A stretch of DNA of 64,000 bases from Comamonadaceae bacterium OTU4NAUVB1 (GCA_024372625.1 CP099605.1:2728001-2792000); one strand, 5' to 3'. Counted from the first letter of the stretch, positions 8,844 to 18,552 are shown. Notes: generated by a model from the letters alone, not told the origin. Translations and numbers: made by a program.

Positions 8844-8907
8844 GGACGAACGCGCCGTCGTGCGTCCCGCCGCCGGGCGGCGAGGCATGGCGGCGCGACG
8901 GGTGCGG

Positions 8908-9366
8908 TCACTGCGTCAGGACGGACGACGGTTGGCCGGCGGCCTGCGCCTGCTGCTGTTCGAACATGGCCTGGAAGTTGATCTCGGCCAGGTGGACCGG
9001 CGGGAAGCCGCCGCGTTGGATCAGGTCGGCCACGTTGCCACGCAGGTAGGGATAGACGATCTGCGGGCAGGCGATGCCCAGGATCGGGCTCATCTGGTCT
9101 TCCGGCAGGTTGCGGATCTCGAAGATGCCGGCCTGCTTGGCCTCGACCAGGAAGACCGTCTTGTCGCCGATCTTGGTCTGCACGGTGGCCGAGACGGTCA
9201 CTTCGAAGACGCCTTCGGCCACGGGCTGGGCATCGACGCCGAGCTGGATGTCGACGGTCGGCTGTTCCTGCTCCAGCAGGATGCCGGGCGAGTTGGGCTG
9301 CTCCAGCGACACGTCCTTCAGGTAGACGCGCTGAATCTGGAACACGGGATCGGGAGTGTCGGCCAT
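8908..9366 (-). CDS. secB: Protein-export chaperone SecB
   Basis: A 152-residue cytoplasmic chaperone, a tetramer that holds preproteins unfolded and delivers them to SecA. Family motifs are [19 protein letters not shown] near the start and the [17 protein letters not shown] and [13 protein letters not shown] blocks. The C-terminal tail is Gln/Ala rich. Start at [10 protein letters not shown]; an in-frame GTG-type extension of 14 residues upstream looks non-native. It lies between grxC and gpsA. Confidence 0.96.
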   Translation of the reverse strand: MADTPDPVFQIQRVYLKDVSLEQPNSPGILLEQEQPTVDIQLGVDAQPVAEGVFEVTVSATVQTKIGDKTVFLVEAKQAGIFEIRNLPEDQMSPILGIACPQIVYPYLRGNVADLIQRGGFPPVHLAEINFQAMFEQQQAQAAGQPSSVLTQ

Positions 9367-9507
9367 GGCTGAGCTTTCGAAGTCGAATGGAAGGCCTGCG
9401 GCGAGCACGGAAGTCCCGCGATCGCAGGCCGGATGGGGAAGGAGCCGGCGATTATGGCCTGTGCCATCGCCGGCTACGGCGTGCCCGGAGGCACGCGCGC
9501 TTCAGGG

Positions 9508-9768
9508 TCAGGCGCCCTGCAGCAGAGGCACGAGGCCGCCGCGGCCGTCGAGCGCGATCAGGTCGTCGCAGCCGCCGACATGGGTCTCTCCGATGAAGAT
9601 CTGCGGCACCGTGCGGCGCTTCGTCGACGCCATCATGGCGACACGTGCCTGCGGGTCGCTGTCGATGCGGATCTCCTCGATCTGCTCGACGCCCTTGGAC
9701 TTGAGGATCTGCTTGGCGCGAATGCAATAGGGGCAGACGGCCGTCGTGTACATCTTGACGGTTTGCAT
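9508..9768 (-). CDS. grxC: Glutaredoxin 3
   Basis: An 86-residue dithiol glutaredoxin that reduces disulfides or mixed disulfides with glutathione. The CPYC active site is at residues 12-15. The later TVPQIFIGETHVGGCDDL segment holds the cis-Pro and the glutathione-binding Gly-Gly. Length is normal for GrxC. It sits between the membrane rhodanese and secB on the same strand. Confidence 0.95.
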   Translation of the reverse strand: MQTVKMYTTAVCPYCIRAKQILKSKGVEQIEEIRIDSDPQARVAMMASTKRRTVPQIFIGETHVGGCDDLIALDGRGGLVPLLQGA

Positions 9769-9853
9769 GAGGAAGGAGTGGTCGGGTTGAGGATGCCGTC
9801 AGCGTCCAGGTGGACGCCGGGCGACGGCGCGGAGAGCGGTCGGGCCGTCCGGC

Positions 9854-10261
9854 TCAGGCCTTCTCGATGGGCAGGTTAGCCTCTTTCCACGCCTTGAGCC
9901 CGCCCGCCACGACTTGGGCCTGCTCGTAGCCGAGCTTCTTGGCCGTCGCCAGCGCGCGCTGCGCACGCGTGCCGCTGGCGCACATCAACAGCAGCGGAAC
10001 GGATTTGTTCTTGACCGCGCCGGTCAGTTTCTGCTCGAGCTGGCCGAAGGGCACGTTGCGCGCGCCGGTGGCGTGCCCCGCGGCGAATTCGTCGGGTTCG
10101 CGCACGTCCACCATGACCGCGCGCTCGCGGTTGATCAGCTGCACCGCGCCCTGGGCCGTGAGCGATCCGCCGCGCGCGCCGTTGATCAGCGGCCAGGCCA
10201 GCAGGCCCCCCGAGCTCAGCGCGATCAGGATCAGCATCCAGTTGTCGACGATGAATTTCAC
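9854..10261 (-). CDS. Membrane-anchored rhodanese-like sulfurtransferase
   Basis: A 135-residue protein: one N-terminal membrane segment (about residues 6-24) followed by a single rhodanese domain. [20 protein letters not shown] is the domain's first signature. The predicted persulfide-carrying cysteine is in the loop MCASGTRA. I use the GTG at 10261 ([10 protein letters not shown]) because no ATG begins the conserved part. This gene usually stands upstream of grxC-secB in Betaproteobacteria. The acceptor of its sulfur is unknown. It is divergent from gpmA. Confidence 0.85.
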   Translation of the reverse strand: MKFIVDNWMLILIALSSGGLLAWPLINGARGGSLTAQGAVQLINRERAVMVDVREPDEFAAGHATGARNVPFGQLEQKLTGAVKNKSVPLLLMCASGTRAQRALATAKKLGYEQAQVVAGGLKAWKEANLPIEKA

Positions 10262-10269
10262 GATGTTCC

Positions 10270-10297
10270 TTGAATGGCAAACCGCCGATTTTAGAAT
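10270..10297 (+). promoter_or_regulatory. Sigma-70-type promoter of gpmA
   Basis: TTGAAT at 10270-10275 and TAGAAT at 10292-10297 are separated by 16 bases, about 45 bases before the gpmA ATG. It is one of the best matches to the housekeeping consensus that I see in the window. Confidence 0.6.
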
Positions 10298-10343
10298 GCT
10301 GCCTTTCGCAGTCCGCTCCCCCCCGCACTCAAAGGCCTCCCTC

Positions 10344-11087
10344 ATGCACAAGCTGGTACTGATCCGCCACGGCGAATCGACCTGGAATCTCGAGAATCGC
10401 TTCACCGGCTGGACCGACGTCGACCTGACGCCCACCGGCGTCGAGCAGGCCAAGCAGGCCGGCCGGCTGCTCAAGGCGGAGGGCTACGATTTCGACGTCG
10501 CCTACACCAGCGTGCTCAAGCGCGCCACCCGCACGCTCTGGCACACGCTCGACGAACTCGACCGCACCTGGCTGCCGGTGGTGCATTCCTGGCGCCTCAA
10601 CGAACGCCATTACGGCGGGCTGCAGGGCCTGAACAAGGGCGAGACGGCCAAGAAGTACGGCGACGAGCAGGTGCTGGTGTGGCGCCGCAGCTACGACACG
10701 CCGCCGCCGCCCCTCGATGCCGCCGACCCGCGCAGCGAGCGCGGCGACCTCCGCTACGCCAAGCTGGCTCCGGAACAGATTCCACTGACCGAATGCCTGA
10801 AGGACACCGTCGCGCGCGTGCTGCCGTTCTGGAACGAGTCGATGGCGCCGGCGATCCGCAGCGGACGCCGCCTGGTGGTCGCGGCGCACGGCAACTCGAT
10901 CCGCGCCCTGGTCAAGTACCTCGACGGCATCTCCGACAGCGAGATCGTCGGGCTGAACATCCCCAACGGCATCCCGCTGGTCTACGAGCTGGACGAGCAG
11001 CTCAAGCCGTTGCGTCACTACTACCTGGGCGATGCCGAGGCCGTGGCGAAGGCCGCCGCCGCCGTCGCATCCCAGGGCAAGGCCTGA
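10344..11087 (+). CDS. gpmA: 2,3-bisphosphoglycerate-dependent phosphoglycerate mutase
   Basis: A 247-residue glycolytic enzyme that interconverts 3- and 2-phosphoglycerate through a phosphohistidine. The LIRHGES motif gives the phosphorylated His9. [22 protein letters not shown] and [11 protein letters not shown] (second His) are all in place. Length and start match the family. It is followed by ctpA and is divergent from the rhodanese-grxC-secB-gpsA set. Confidence 0.97.
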   Translation: MHKLVLIRHGESTWNLENRFTGWTDVDLTPTGVEQAKQAGRLLKAEGYDFDVAYTSVLKRATRTLWHTLDELDRTWLPVVHSWRLNERHYGGLQGLNKGETAKKYGDEQVLVWRRSYDTPPPPLDAADPRSERGDLRYAKLAPEQIPLTECLKDTVARVLPFWNESMAPAIRSGRRLVVAAHGNSIRALVKYLDGISDSEIVGLNIPNGIPLVYELDEQLKPLRHYYLGDAEAVAKAAAAVASQGKA

Positions 11088-11104
11088 CGAGCGCGTAACC
11101 GGAC

Positions 11105-11131
11105 GGCGCGCCAGGGGAACCGTGGCGCGCC
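11105..11131 (+). terminator. Hairpin after gpmA
   Basis: A perfect 9-base inverted repeat, GGCGCGCCA/TGGCGCGCC, with a 9-base loop stands 17 bases after the gpmA stop. It has no T-run, so termination is uncertain. Confidence 0.35.
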
Positions 11132-11154
11132 GATCGCTTCCAAGCAGCGGGCTG

Positions 11155-11160
11155 TATATT
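11155..11160 (+). promoter_or_regulatory. Candidate -10 box of ctpA
   Basis: TATATT preceded directly by TG, 27 bases before the ctpA ATG. An AAGGA ribosome-binding site lies between them. No good -35 is seen. Confidence 0.4.
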
Positions 11161-11187
11161 GATCCGACAGCCGACAAGGAATCACAC

Positions 11188-12633
11188 ATGGGCCAGAAAC
11201 TGAAAATCACCGGCTGGGTCGCCGCCGGCGCCGTTGCCGGTGTGTTGACCACCGTCTCGCTGCAGACCGTCGCGCGCGGCTCGCTCGCGCCGCTGCCCCT
11301 GGAGGAGCTGCAGCAGCTCGCAGCGGTCTTCGGCATGGTCAAGAGCGACTATGTCGAGACCGTCGACGAGAAGAAGCTCATCTCCGACGCCATCGCCGGC
11401 ATGGTCGCCGGACTCGACCCGCATTCCCAGTATTTCGACAAGAAGTCCTTCAAGGAATTCCGTGAAGGCACGTCCGGCCGCTTTGTCGGCGTGGGCATCG
11501 AGATCGCCCAGGAAGACGGCCTGATCAAGGTGGTCTCTCCCATCGAGGGTTCGCCCGCGTTCCGTGCCGGCCTCAAGCCCAACGACATGATCACCCGCAT
11601 CGACGACACGGCCGTGCGTGGCCTGTCGCTCAACGATGCCGTCAAGAAGATGCGCGGCGACGCCAATACCAAGGTGCTGCTGACGGTCTTCCGCAAGGAC
11701 GAGAACCGCAGCTTCCCGGTCACGATCACGCGCGAGGAGATCCGCACGCAGTCCGTGCGCGGCAAGGTCGTGGAGCCGGGCTATGCCTGGATCCGCCTGT
11801 CGCAGTTCCAGGAGCGCACGGTCGACGATTTCGTCAAGAAGGTCGACGAGATCTACAAGCAGGACCCCAACCTGAAGGGTCTGGTGCTCGACCTGCGCAA
11901 CGACCCGGGTGGCCTGCTCGACGCCGCCGTGGCGATCTCCACGGCCTTCTTGCCCGCCAACGCCGTGGTGGTGTCGACCGACGGCCAGCTCACCGAGAGC
12001 AAGGCGGTCTACAAGGCGGCGCCCGAGTTCTATCAGCGCCGTCCCACCGACAGCGACGCCCTGCGCAACCTGCCCGCCGCGCTCAAGACGGTGCCGCTCG
12101 TGGTCCTGGTCAACGAGGGTTCGGCCTCGGCCAGCGAGATCGTCGCCGGCGCGCTCCAGGACCACAAGCGCGCCACCATCATCGGCAGCCAGACCTTCGG
12201 CAAGGGCTCGGTCCAGACCGTGCGCCCGCTGGGTCCGGACACGGGCCTGAAGATCACCACGGCACGCTACTACACGCCCAACGGCACGTCGATCCAGGCC
12301 AAGGGCATCGTGCCCAACGTGCTGGTCGACGAAACCGCCGAGGGCAGCCCCTACGCCGCCCTGCGCATGCGCGAGGCCGACCTCGAGAAGCATCTGGCCA
12401 GCGGTCAGGGCCCCGAGCAGAAGGATCCCGAGCGCGAGAAGGCCCGCGACGAGGCACGCAAGCGCCTTGAGGAGGAAGCCAAGAAGCCGCCGCAGGATCG
12501 CAAGACCCCCGAGTTCGGCAGCGCCGACGACTTTCCGCTGCGTCAGGCGCTCAACAACCTCAAGGGCGTGCCCGTGGTCGCCAGCAAGACCCAGGTCGTG
12601 GTCGAGAACAAGGAAGAGAAGAAGGAGAACTGA
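11188..12633 (+). CDS. ctpA: C-terminal processing peptidase (S41 family)
   Basis: A 481-residue serine protease with an N-terminal signal or membrane anchor (about residues 7-30), acting in the periplasm on the C-termini of envelope proteins. A PDZ domain covers about residues 85-190 (GRFVGVGIEI to RKDENR). The S41 core carries the Ser-Lys dyad: Ser314 in NEGSASASE and Lys339 in TFGKGSVQ, 25 apart as in Prc/CtpA. The C-terminal about 90 residues are highly charged (Glu/Lys/Arg) and probably extended. The start has a good AAGGA site. Known partners are lipoprotein adaptors and peptidoglycan hydrolases in other species; none is adjacent here. Confidence 0.93.
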   Translation: MGQKLKITGWVAAGAVAGVLTTVSLQTVARGSLAPLPLEELQQLAAVFGMVKSDYVETVDEKKLISDAIAGMVAGLDPHSQYFDKKSFKEFREGTSGRFVGVGIEIAQEDGLIKVVSPIEGSPAFRAGLKPNDMITRIDDTAVRGLSLNDAVKKMRGDANTKVLLTVFRKDENRSFPVTITREEIRTQSVRGKVVEPGYAWIRLSQFQERTVDDFVKKVDEIYKQDPNLKGLVLDLRNDPGGLLDAAVAISTAFLPANAVVVSTDGQLTESKAVYKAAPEFYQRRPTDSDALRNLPAALKTVPLVVLVNEGSASASEIVAGALQDHKRATIIGSQTFGKGSVQTVRPLGPDTGLKITTARYYTPNGTSIQAKGIVPNVLVDETAEGSPYAALRMREADLEKHLASGQGPEQKDPEREKARDEARKRLEEEAKKPPQDRKTPEFGSADDFPLRQALNNLKGVPVVASKTQVVVENKEEKKEN

Positions 12634-12684
12634 TCGGGATGGGCCGTTGACGGCCCTTCCCGTTCGGTCCATCCGAGGCCCTGC

Positions 12685-13452
12685 ATGGACGACGCCGCGC
12701 TGCTGCGTTATTCGCGGCACATCCTGCTCGAGGAGTTCGGCATCGACGGCCAGTCCCGCCTCGATGACGCACATGCCCTGGTCGTCGGCGTGGGCGGTCT
12801 GGGATCTCCCGTGTGCCTGTACCTCGCCGCGGCGGGCATCGGGCACATCACGCTGGTGGACGACGACACCGTCGACCTCACCAACCTGCCCCGCCAGATC
12901 GCTCACGGGACGGCCCAGGTGGGCCGGTCGAAGGTCGAATCCGCCGCGCTGGCGATGCACGCGCTCAATCCTGGCATCGTCCTCACGACCCACGAGCAGC
13001 GGGTCGACCGCGTCTGGTTGGACCGAGCGGTGACCGGTGTCGACGTCGTGGTCGATTGCAGCGACAACTTCGCCACCCGTCACGAGGTCAATCGCGCCTG
13101 CGTGCGCGCCAGCGTGCCACTGGTATCGGGCGCGGCCATCCGCTTCGACGGCCAACTGAGCGTTTACGATCCGAGGGACCCGCTGTCACCGTGCTATGCC
13201 TGTGTCTTTCCGCCCGATTCGACCTTCGAGGAGACGCGTTGCGCCGTCCTGGGCGCTTTTTCGACGGTCGTCGGCACCATCGGCACCCTGCAGGCCAACG
13301 AGGTGATCAAGCTGCTGGCGGGCATCGGTCCCTCGCTGGCGGGACGCCTCCTGGTTTTCGACGGCCGGAACGTGACCTTCGATCATTTCGGCCTCGCACG
13401 CGATCCGGAGTGCCCGACGTGCGGTCACCGATCGCCGGTTTTCACCAGCTGA
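12685..13452 (+). CDS. moeB: ThiF/MoeB/HesA-family adenylyltransferase
   Basis: A 255-residue E1-like enzyme that adenylates the C-terminus of a ubiquitin-fold sulfur carrier (MoaD or ThiS). The nucleotide-binding GVGGLGSP is at about residues 34-41. The zinc cysteines form two pairs, CYAC and CPTC. DDDTVDLTNLPRQ and SDNFATRHEVN are family signatures. Its place after ctpA is common in Betaproteobacteria. No molybdopterin or thiamine gene is adjacent, so MoeB against ThiF cannot be settled from context. It converges with the AsmA gene, with six bases between stops. Confidence 0.85.
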   Translation: MDDAALLRYSRHILLEEFGIDGQSRLDDAHALVVGVGGLGSPVCLYLAAAGIGHITLVDDDTVDLTNLPRQIAHGTAQVGRSKVESAALAMHALNPGIVLTTHEQRVDRVWLDRAVTGVDVVVDCSDNFATRHEVNRACVRASVPLVSGAAIRFDGQLSVYDPRDPLSPCYACVFPPDSTFEETRCAVLGAFSTVVGTIGTLQANEVIKLLAGIGPSLAGRLLVFDGRNVTFDHFGLARDPECPTCGHRSPVFTS

Positions 13453-13458
13453 ATCCGC

Positions 13459-15471
13459 CTACTGTTTCGCGGCCTTGCCCTTGGCGGCCCCTTGCTTGGC
13501 AGCCGCGGACTGCGGCGTGCGTGCCTCGCTGAGTACCTCCTGGCAGTCGGCGTTCTGTCCCGGGCCCGTTTCCACCGTCGCGGCCAGCGCAAGCAGCGGA
13601 TTGATGGCGCCCAGTGCCAGCGCCGCCAGCCCTCGCGCCACGAGCGGTGTCGCCTCGACGCCCGCCGTGGGCGATTCGAGCGTTCCGCCGATCACCAGCG
13701 GCGTTCGCAGCGACAGGATGCTCATGTCCTTGGGCTGCGGCTTGATGACGAAATCGATCGTCTCCTTGGCCAGATTGAGGTTGCCCTCGGCATTGAAGAC
13801 GGTGTCGGTGGTATCGAAGACCAGGCTGCGCCCCGCCATCACGCCCTTGTCGACATCGAACGCCACGGCCGCGCAGCGCAGCACGACGTTCCGATCGCCA
13901 CGGATGAAGAACTTGACGATCTCCGCGCCGTCGAGGCCCATGAATTCGAGCAGCAGGTTGCTGAATTCGCCCCGTCCCGTCATGGCGGCGACATCGCCCG
14001 ATGCGTTGCCGAGCCAGGACGCGACCGAATTTCCACGCCCCGACAGGTTGATCCGGCCGTCGAGCCGTCCGAGGCTGGTGCGCATCGTCTCCACCTTCGG
14101 AATCAGCCGGTTGATCTGCACGGCGTTGACCTGGAGCGACGCGCGGATGTCCGCCGGATTCTGGGCGGCATCGATGCGGATCGCACCGGCCACCTTGCCG
14201 CCGGCCAGGCCGAGATCGAGGGGATCGAGGGTCAGCAGACCATCCTTGAGCAGGACGTGCACGCTGCCGCGATCGAGCGGCACATCGCGGACATTGCGAA
14301 TGCGATCGGCGGTGTACTTCACATCGGCATTGACGGCGCGCAGGCGCGCGAAATCGAGTGTGGAGTTCGGGAGCACCCTGCCCGGGGCCGCGCGCGCGGT
14401 CTGCTTCGACGCCGTGGCCTGGACACCCTCGATCGCCTTGGCGGAACGTTCCGTGGGCGCCAAGCCGATCAACGGCCCCAGGTCGTCCATGTCCATGACC
14501 TTGGAGTGCAGCGCCCCACGCAGTTGCGGCACCTTCTGCGCCTGATCGAAATCCATCGACCCCTCGATGTCGGAAAGCCCCAACTTGCCCTGGAGGCCCT
14601 GGACCTTCCAGGACATGCCGTCCTTCACGATGCGACCGCTCACCGCATAGGGCGAAGTGTCCGGCAACGCCACGCCCAGCAGAGCGAACAACTCTCCAAG
14701 ACTTTGTCCGCGCAACGCGAAATCGGCACGGATGCCGTCGAATCCTTCCAGCGCGGCGACCGTCCCGGTCGCCTTCAACCGGGTCTGGCCGGCGGCGGCG
14801 TCGATCTCCAGCGGAAACGGTGGGGACGCCGCAGAGGATTTCGTCAACTGCAGCACGTTGCCGGTGCGTCCCTGGGCCGTCAGCGGCTGGTTCTTGTAGG
14901 TTCCCTTGACGCGGTAATCCAGCGGCATGTCGCCCCGGGCATTGTCGAAATCCACATCGGCATGCAGGTCCACGCCCAAGTGCCTGGCCAGGAAATCCAC
15001 CGAGCCCTTGTCGACCTGCACCTGGCCGATTTCCGGCGTGTTCTTTTCTTCCGACGTGTCCTTGCCGAAAGCCCAGGTCCGCCGACCGTCGGCTTCCATC
15101 TGGAGGCCCACCGCGGGCGATGACAGCACGATTCGCGGCAGCACGATGCGACTGGCCAGCAGCGGCCAGATGCGGATGTCGACCTCGGCCCGCTCCGCCC
15201 GCACGAGGTAGGGATCGCGGGCCCATTCCGGATTGGCGAACTCGACGCCATCGAGCCGCACGGTCGCCGTGCGCAGGCCCAAACTCACGTCGAGGCGACG
15301 GGTGATTTCGAATTTGCGCCCCGTCTTCTCGCTCACATAGCGGTTGACCGGGCCACGCAGCATGTCCCAAGGGAAGAAGACAACGACCACGACCAGAACC
15401 AGCACCAGCGATGCGAGTGCGAGACCAATGCGTTTGAGGAGGACTTTTCGCGATGTGTGTGTGTTTTGCAT
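13459..15471 (-). CDS. AsmA family protein
   Basis: About 670 residues with one N-terminal membrane helix (very Leu/Val rich, about residues 13-36), then a long beta-rich periplasmic region. The N-terminal AsmA part has RLDVSLGLRTATVRLDGVEFANP. The C-terminal AsmA_2-like part has FSNLLLEFMGLDGAEIVKFF and ends with a Gly/Ala/Lys-rich tail. AsmA-like proteins resemble the bridge-like lipid-transfer family and act between inner and outer membranes; no substrate is indicated here. I prefer the ATG at 15471, preceded by AGGATGAACGACTC; an ATG at 15498 would add nine residues. Confidence 0.85.
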   Translation of the reverse strand: MQNTHTSRKVLLKRIGLALASLVLVLVVVVVFFPWDMLRGPVNRYVSEKTGRKFEITRRLDVSLGLRTATVRLDGVEFANPEWARDPYLVRAERAEVDIRIWPLLASRIVLPRIVLSSPAVGLQMEADGRRTWAFGKDTSEEKNTPEIGQVQVDKGSVDFLARHLGVDLHADVDFDNARGDMPLDYRVKGTYKNQPLTAQGRTGNVLQLTKSSAASPPFPLEIDAAAGQTRLKATGTVAALEGFDGIRADFALRGQSLGELFALLGVALPDTSPYAVSGRIVKDGMSWKVQGLQGKLGLSDIEGSMDFDQAQKVPQLRGALHSKVMDMDDLGPLIGLAPTERSAKAIEGVQATASKQTARAAPGRVLPNSTLDFARLRAVNADVKYTADRIRNVRDVPLDRGSVHVLLKDGLLTLDPLDLGLAGGKVAGAIRIDAAQNPADIRASLQVNAVQINRLIPKVETMRTSLGRLDGRINLSGRGNSVASWLGNASGDVAAMTGRGEFSNLLLEFMGLDGAEIVKFFIRGDRNVVLRCAAVAFDVDKGVMAGRSLVFDTTDTVFNAEGNLNLAKETIDFVIKPQPKDMSILSLRTPLVIGGTLESPTAGVEATPLVARGLAALALGAINPLLALAATVETGPGQNADCQEVLSEARTPQSAAAKQGAAKGKAAKQ

Positions 15472-15739
15472 GAGTCGTTCATCCTGCCATGGCGACATCG
15501 AGGCGGATCAGCAAGTCGCTAATGCGCACCATCGGAGTTCGTGGATTGCGACCCGGTCGTCTGGCAGCCTCATGACCTGTGCGAGGTGACCTACGAAACA
15601 CTCGGGTGGAAACCCGGTAAGCGCGCTCCTACGACCTCAAACCTTGAAGACTTGCAGGATTTCTCGCTTCGGCTTCTAGGATGATTTTCATTCCAGGTTT
15701 GTATGCCGAGGTCGGCTGCACGACAAGGGTGTCTCCGAC

Positions 15740-16138
15740 ATGGACTCCAGATTGAAAACTTTCATCGTCGAAGACAACGCCACGATCCGCGAAAACCTCG
15801 TCGACACGCTGGAAGAGTTGACGTGCATCGTCACGGTCGGCTACGCGGAGGCGGAAGACGAAGCCAGGAACTGGCTGGGTCACAACACCGGGAACTGGGA
15901 ACTCGCGATCGTTGATCTGTTCCTGAAGCAGGGCAGCGGGTTGGGCGTCCTGCAGGGGTGCGCGGAACGCCTGCCGCATCAGAAGATGATCGTTCTGAGC
16001 AACTACGCCACCATCGATATCCGAAAGCGCTGCATGCAGCTCGGTGCCGACGCGGTTTTCGACAAATCCAACGAGATCGATGCATTGATCGATTTCTGCG
16101 TGGCGCAGGTTTCGGCACGGCCCACCGGCCTGTCATGA
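15740..16138 (+). CDS. Stand-alone response-regulator receiver
   Basis: A 132-residue CheY-like receiver with no output domain. The acidic pair is E11-D12 and the phosphoacceptor is Asp59 (AIVDLFL). A conserved Lys follows in FDKSNE. It lies 134 bases from the tail of a NarL-type regulator that is encoded on the opposite strand and diverges from a CHASE3 kinase. It may be a second phosphate acceptor or a phosphate sink for that kinase, but this is inferred from position only. The G+C content looks lower than in the core genes around it. Confidence 0.85.
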   Translation: MDSRLKTFIVEDNATIRENLVDTLEELTCIVTVGYAEAEDEARNWLGHNTGNWELAIVDLFLKQGSGLGVLQGCAERLPHQKMIVLSNYATIDIRKRCMQLGADAVFDKSNEIDALIDFCVAQVSARPTGLS

Positions 16139-16272
16139 ATCCTTCGACCGTTCAAGGAATCGGCACGACCGACGTCGGACACACACTGTTTCCAAAATGA
16201 CGAAGGCACGATACCCTCGAGAGTGCATCGCGCCTTCCGGTCGTCAACCGCTTCCTGCGGTCGTCCAGCGAA

Positions 16273-16908
16273 TCAGTCGATCAGCTTGTTCTTCAACGCG
16301 TAGTAGGTCAGGTCGCTGTTGGAGGAAAGATTCATCTTTTCCATCAGACGCGTGCGGTAAGTGCTCACCGTCTTCACCGACAGCGACAGCGTCTTGGCGA
16401 TGTCGCCCGCCGTTTCGCCCTTCGCGAGCTTCAGGAACACCTGGAACTCACGCTCGGAGAGTTGTTCGTGGGGCGCTGCGTCGTCCTTGCGATCGAGTTG
16501 GCGCGCAAGCAGCTCGGCCACCGCGGGAGTGATGTAGCGCCGGCCCAGCGAGATCGTACGGATCGCGTTGACGATCTCGATCGGATCGCATTCCTTGTTC
16601 AGGTAACCACTGGCGCCCTGCCGGATGAGGTTCATGGCGTAGTGCTCCTCCGGATAGCCGCTGAGGATCAAGATCCCCACGTCCGGGGCCTTGGCGCGAA
16701 TCATGGCCAAGGCGTCGATGCCGCTCTGGCCGGGCATCGACAGGTCCATGACGAGCACATCGAGCTCCGTGGTGCGCACCAGTTCGATGGCCTCGCGTCC
16801 CGTGCCTGCCTCACCGACCACCCTGAGGTCGACATGCTCCGAGAAAAACTGGCGCAAACCGGAGCGCACGATGGCGTGGTCGTCCACAATTCCGATCTTG
16901 ATCATCAT
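16273..16908 (-). CDS. NarL/FixJ-type response regulator
   Basis: A 211-residue transcription factor. The receiver (residues 1-120) has acidic residues D9-D10 and phosphoacceptor Asp55 (VMDLSMPG). The LuxR-type helix-turn-helix (about residues 145-205) has LSEREFQVFLKLAKGETAGDIA and LSVKTVSTYRTRL. It resembles the GacA/UvrY group but regulator targets cannot be told from sequence. It is divergent from the CHASE3 histidine kinase at 17013, with 104 bases between starts, so the two probably form one two-component system sharing a control region. Confidence 0.92.
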   Translation of the reverse strand: MMIKIGIVDDHAIVRSGLRQFFSEHVDLRVVGEAGTGREAIELVRTTELDVLVMDLSMPGQSGIDALAMIRAKAPDVGILILSGYPEEHYAMNLIRQGASGYLNKECDPIEIVNAIRTISLGRRYITPAVAELLARQLDRKDDAAPHEQLSEREFQVFLKLAKGETAGDIAKTLSLSVKTVSTYRTRLMEKMNLSSNSDLTYYALKNKLID

Positions 16909-17012
16909 TTACCTTATTCGTTGTCCTGCGCGGCTGAGCGTCGCAATATGCTGATTGTTGGTCGGCTTCGATTATTCCCGAATTTGGATCGCTGGCATCT
17001 CGCGGAAACCTC

Positions 17013-18350
17013 ATGCGTTGGATAGCTTTCTCGAAGATGGCCCTGGGACTCACGCTCGCCACGCTGGCGGCGGTGGCCGTGGTGGGCATCAACGAGGTCG
17101 GTTACCTGCGTTCCGGTCAGGCTCTGGAGACCGTGCGCAACGCACAGAAGGTGCGCACGACACTGTTGCGGCTCATGCAGAACGTCCTGGATGCCGAAAC
17201 GGGTCAGCGTGGCTACCTGTTGACTGGCGAGGCGAGCTATCGCGAACCCTACGACACCGCCGTGACACAGGTGGGAGGCCGTCTGGAGGAACTGCGACGG
17301 CTCTACGCGGATCGGCCGGACGATGCGCGCCGGTTCGAAGTCCTCACGCACCATGTGGCTCGCAAGCTCGCGGAGATGGAAACGAGTGTCCGGCTGCGTC
17401 GCGACGGCGACGAGCAGGCGTGGAAGTTCGTCATGACCACCGACATCGGTCGCGAGGAGATGACGGCCATCCGCGGCCAGACCGAGTTGCTCATCGGCCT
17501 GAGCAACGAAGCCCTGCGGCAGGGCCAGACGCAGATCGAGAAGGCGTTGAGGTTCGGACGACTGGGGATCGTGGCGATCGTCGCCACCGCGTGGGTCGCC
17601 TTCTGGCTGTACCTGCGGCAGACCCACGCCATGCGTTCCATCGGCGAGCGTCAGCAGGAAATTCTTCAGGGCGAACGCAACGCGCTTGAAACGCAGGTGC
17701 AGGAGCGCACGGCGAATCTGAAGGAACTGGCCACCCACCTGCAGGAAGTGCGCGAAACCGAACGAGGCTATCTGGCGCGCGAACTGCACGACGAACTCGG
17801 CTCGCTGCTCACGGCCGCCAAACTCGACGTGGCGCGCCTGAAGTCGCGGCTCGCCGATGCGCCCGATGCGATGCAGCGCCTGCAGCACCTGACCGAACTG
17901 CTCAACAGCGGCATCGCGCTCAAACGGCGCATCATCGAGGACCTGCGTCCATCGTCGCTGTCCAACCTGGGGCTCGTCGCGTCCCTGGAAATCCTGGGCC
18001 GAGAATTCGCCGACCAGTCGGGCCTGCAGGTCGAGATGGTGCTCGAACCGGTCGACACCGACGAATCCCGGCAGCTGACCATCTACCGCATGGTGCAGGA
18101 AAGCCTGACGAACATCGGCAAGTACGCCAAGGCGACCGAAGTGACGGTCACGATGATGAACCAAGGCAGCCATGCCACCATCGAAGTGGCGGACAACGGC
18201 AGCGGCTTCGACACGCTCCATGTCCGAGCTTCCACACATGGATTGGCCGGGATGCGTCATCGCGTCGAGGCTGCTCAAGGCGAACTGGTGGTGGAATCGA
18301 CGCCGGGCAGTGGCACCCGGCTGACCGCAACGCTGCCGCTTCGTCCCTGA
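17013..18350 (+). CDS. CHASE3-domain sensor histidine kinase (HisKA_3 type)
   Basis: A 445-residue inner-membrane kinase. Membrane helix 1 is about residues 8-28. A periplasmic CHASE3 domain has the AETGQRGYLLTGE motif at about 61-73. Helix 2 is about residues 187-207. A coiled coil leads to the dimerisation domain with phosphoacceptor His259 (ARELHDELGS). The ATPase part has DNGSGFD and GLAGMRHRV near the end. The HisKA_3 class pairs with NarL-type regulators, matching the divergent neighbour. The signal is unknown. The yqjD-like stress genes start 203 bases downstream on the same strand. Confidence 0.93.
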   Translation: MRWIAFSKMALGLTLATLAAVAVVGINEVGYLRSGQALETVRNAQKVRTTLLRLMQNVLDAETGQRGYLLTGEASYREPYDTAVTQVGGRLEELRRLYADRPDDARRFEVLTHHVARKLAEMETSVRLRRDGDEQAWKFVMTTDIGREEMTAIRGQTELLIGLSNEALRQGQTQIEKALRFGRLGIVAIVATAWVAFWLYLRQTHAMRSIGERQQEILQGERNALETQVQERTANLKELATHLQEVRETERGYLARELHDELGSLLTAAKLDVARLKSRLADAPDAMQRLQHLTELLNSGIALKRRIIEDLRPSSLSNLGLVASLEILGREFADQSGLQVEMVLEPVDTDESRQLTIYRMVQESLTNIGKYAKATEVTVTMMNQGSHATIEVADNGSGFDTLHVRASTHGLAGMRHRVEAAQGELVVESTPGSGTRLTATLPLRP

Positions 18351-18552
18351 ATCGGCTTTGCCCGGTTTTTTGGAGCCGCACAACCGATACGTTGCTATCC
18401 TACGGCCCAAATCCCCTGCTACTGACAGGAGATTTACTTCGAGGCGGTAGATTACCAATCTGTCTTTATTTCATGTATTTGAAGCGCTGAAAATGCTTCA
18501 TCGACAGAAATTTGGCCGGCACATCCAATGGAACCAAGGAAAGGATTTCTTC

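Noticed and set aside
12636..12662. Hairpin GGGCCG/CGGCCC after ctpA as a terminator
   Set aside because: Short stem without a T-run, and moeB follows closely on the same strand. Too weak to call.
18480..18500. Inverted repeat TGAAGC-N9-GCTTCA before the yqjD-like gene as a regulator site
   Set aside because: It could be an operator, but one 6-base repeat is expected by chance and no matching second copy was seen.
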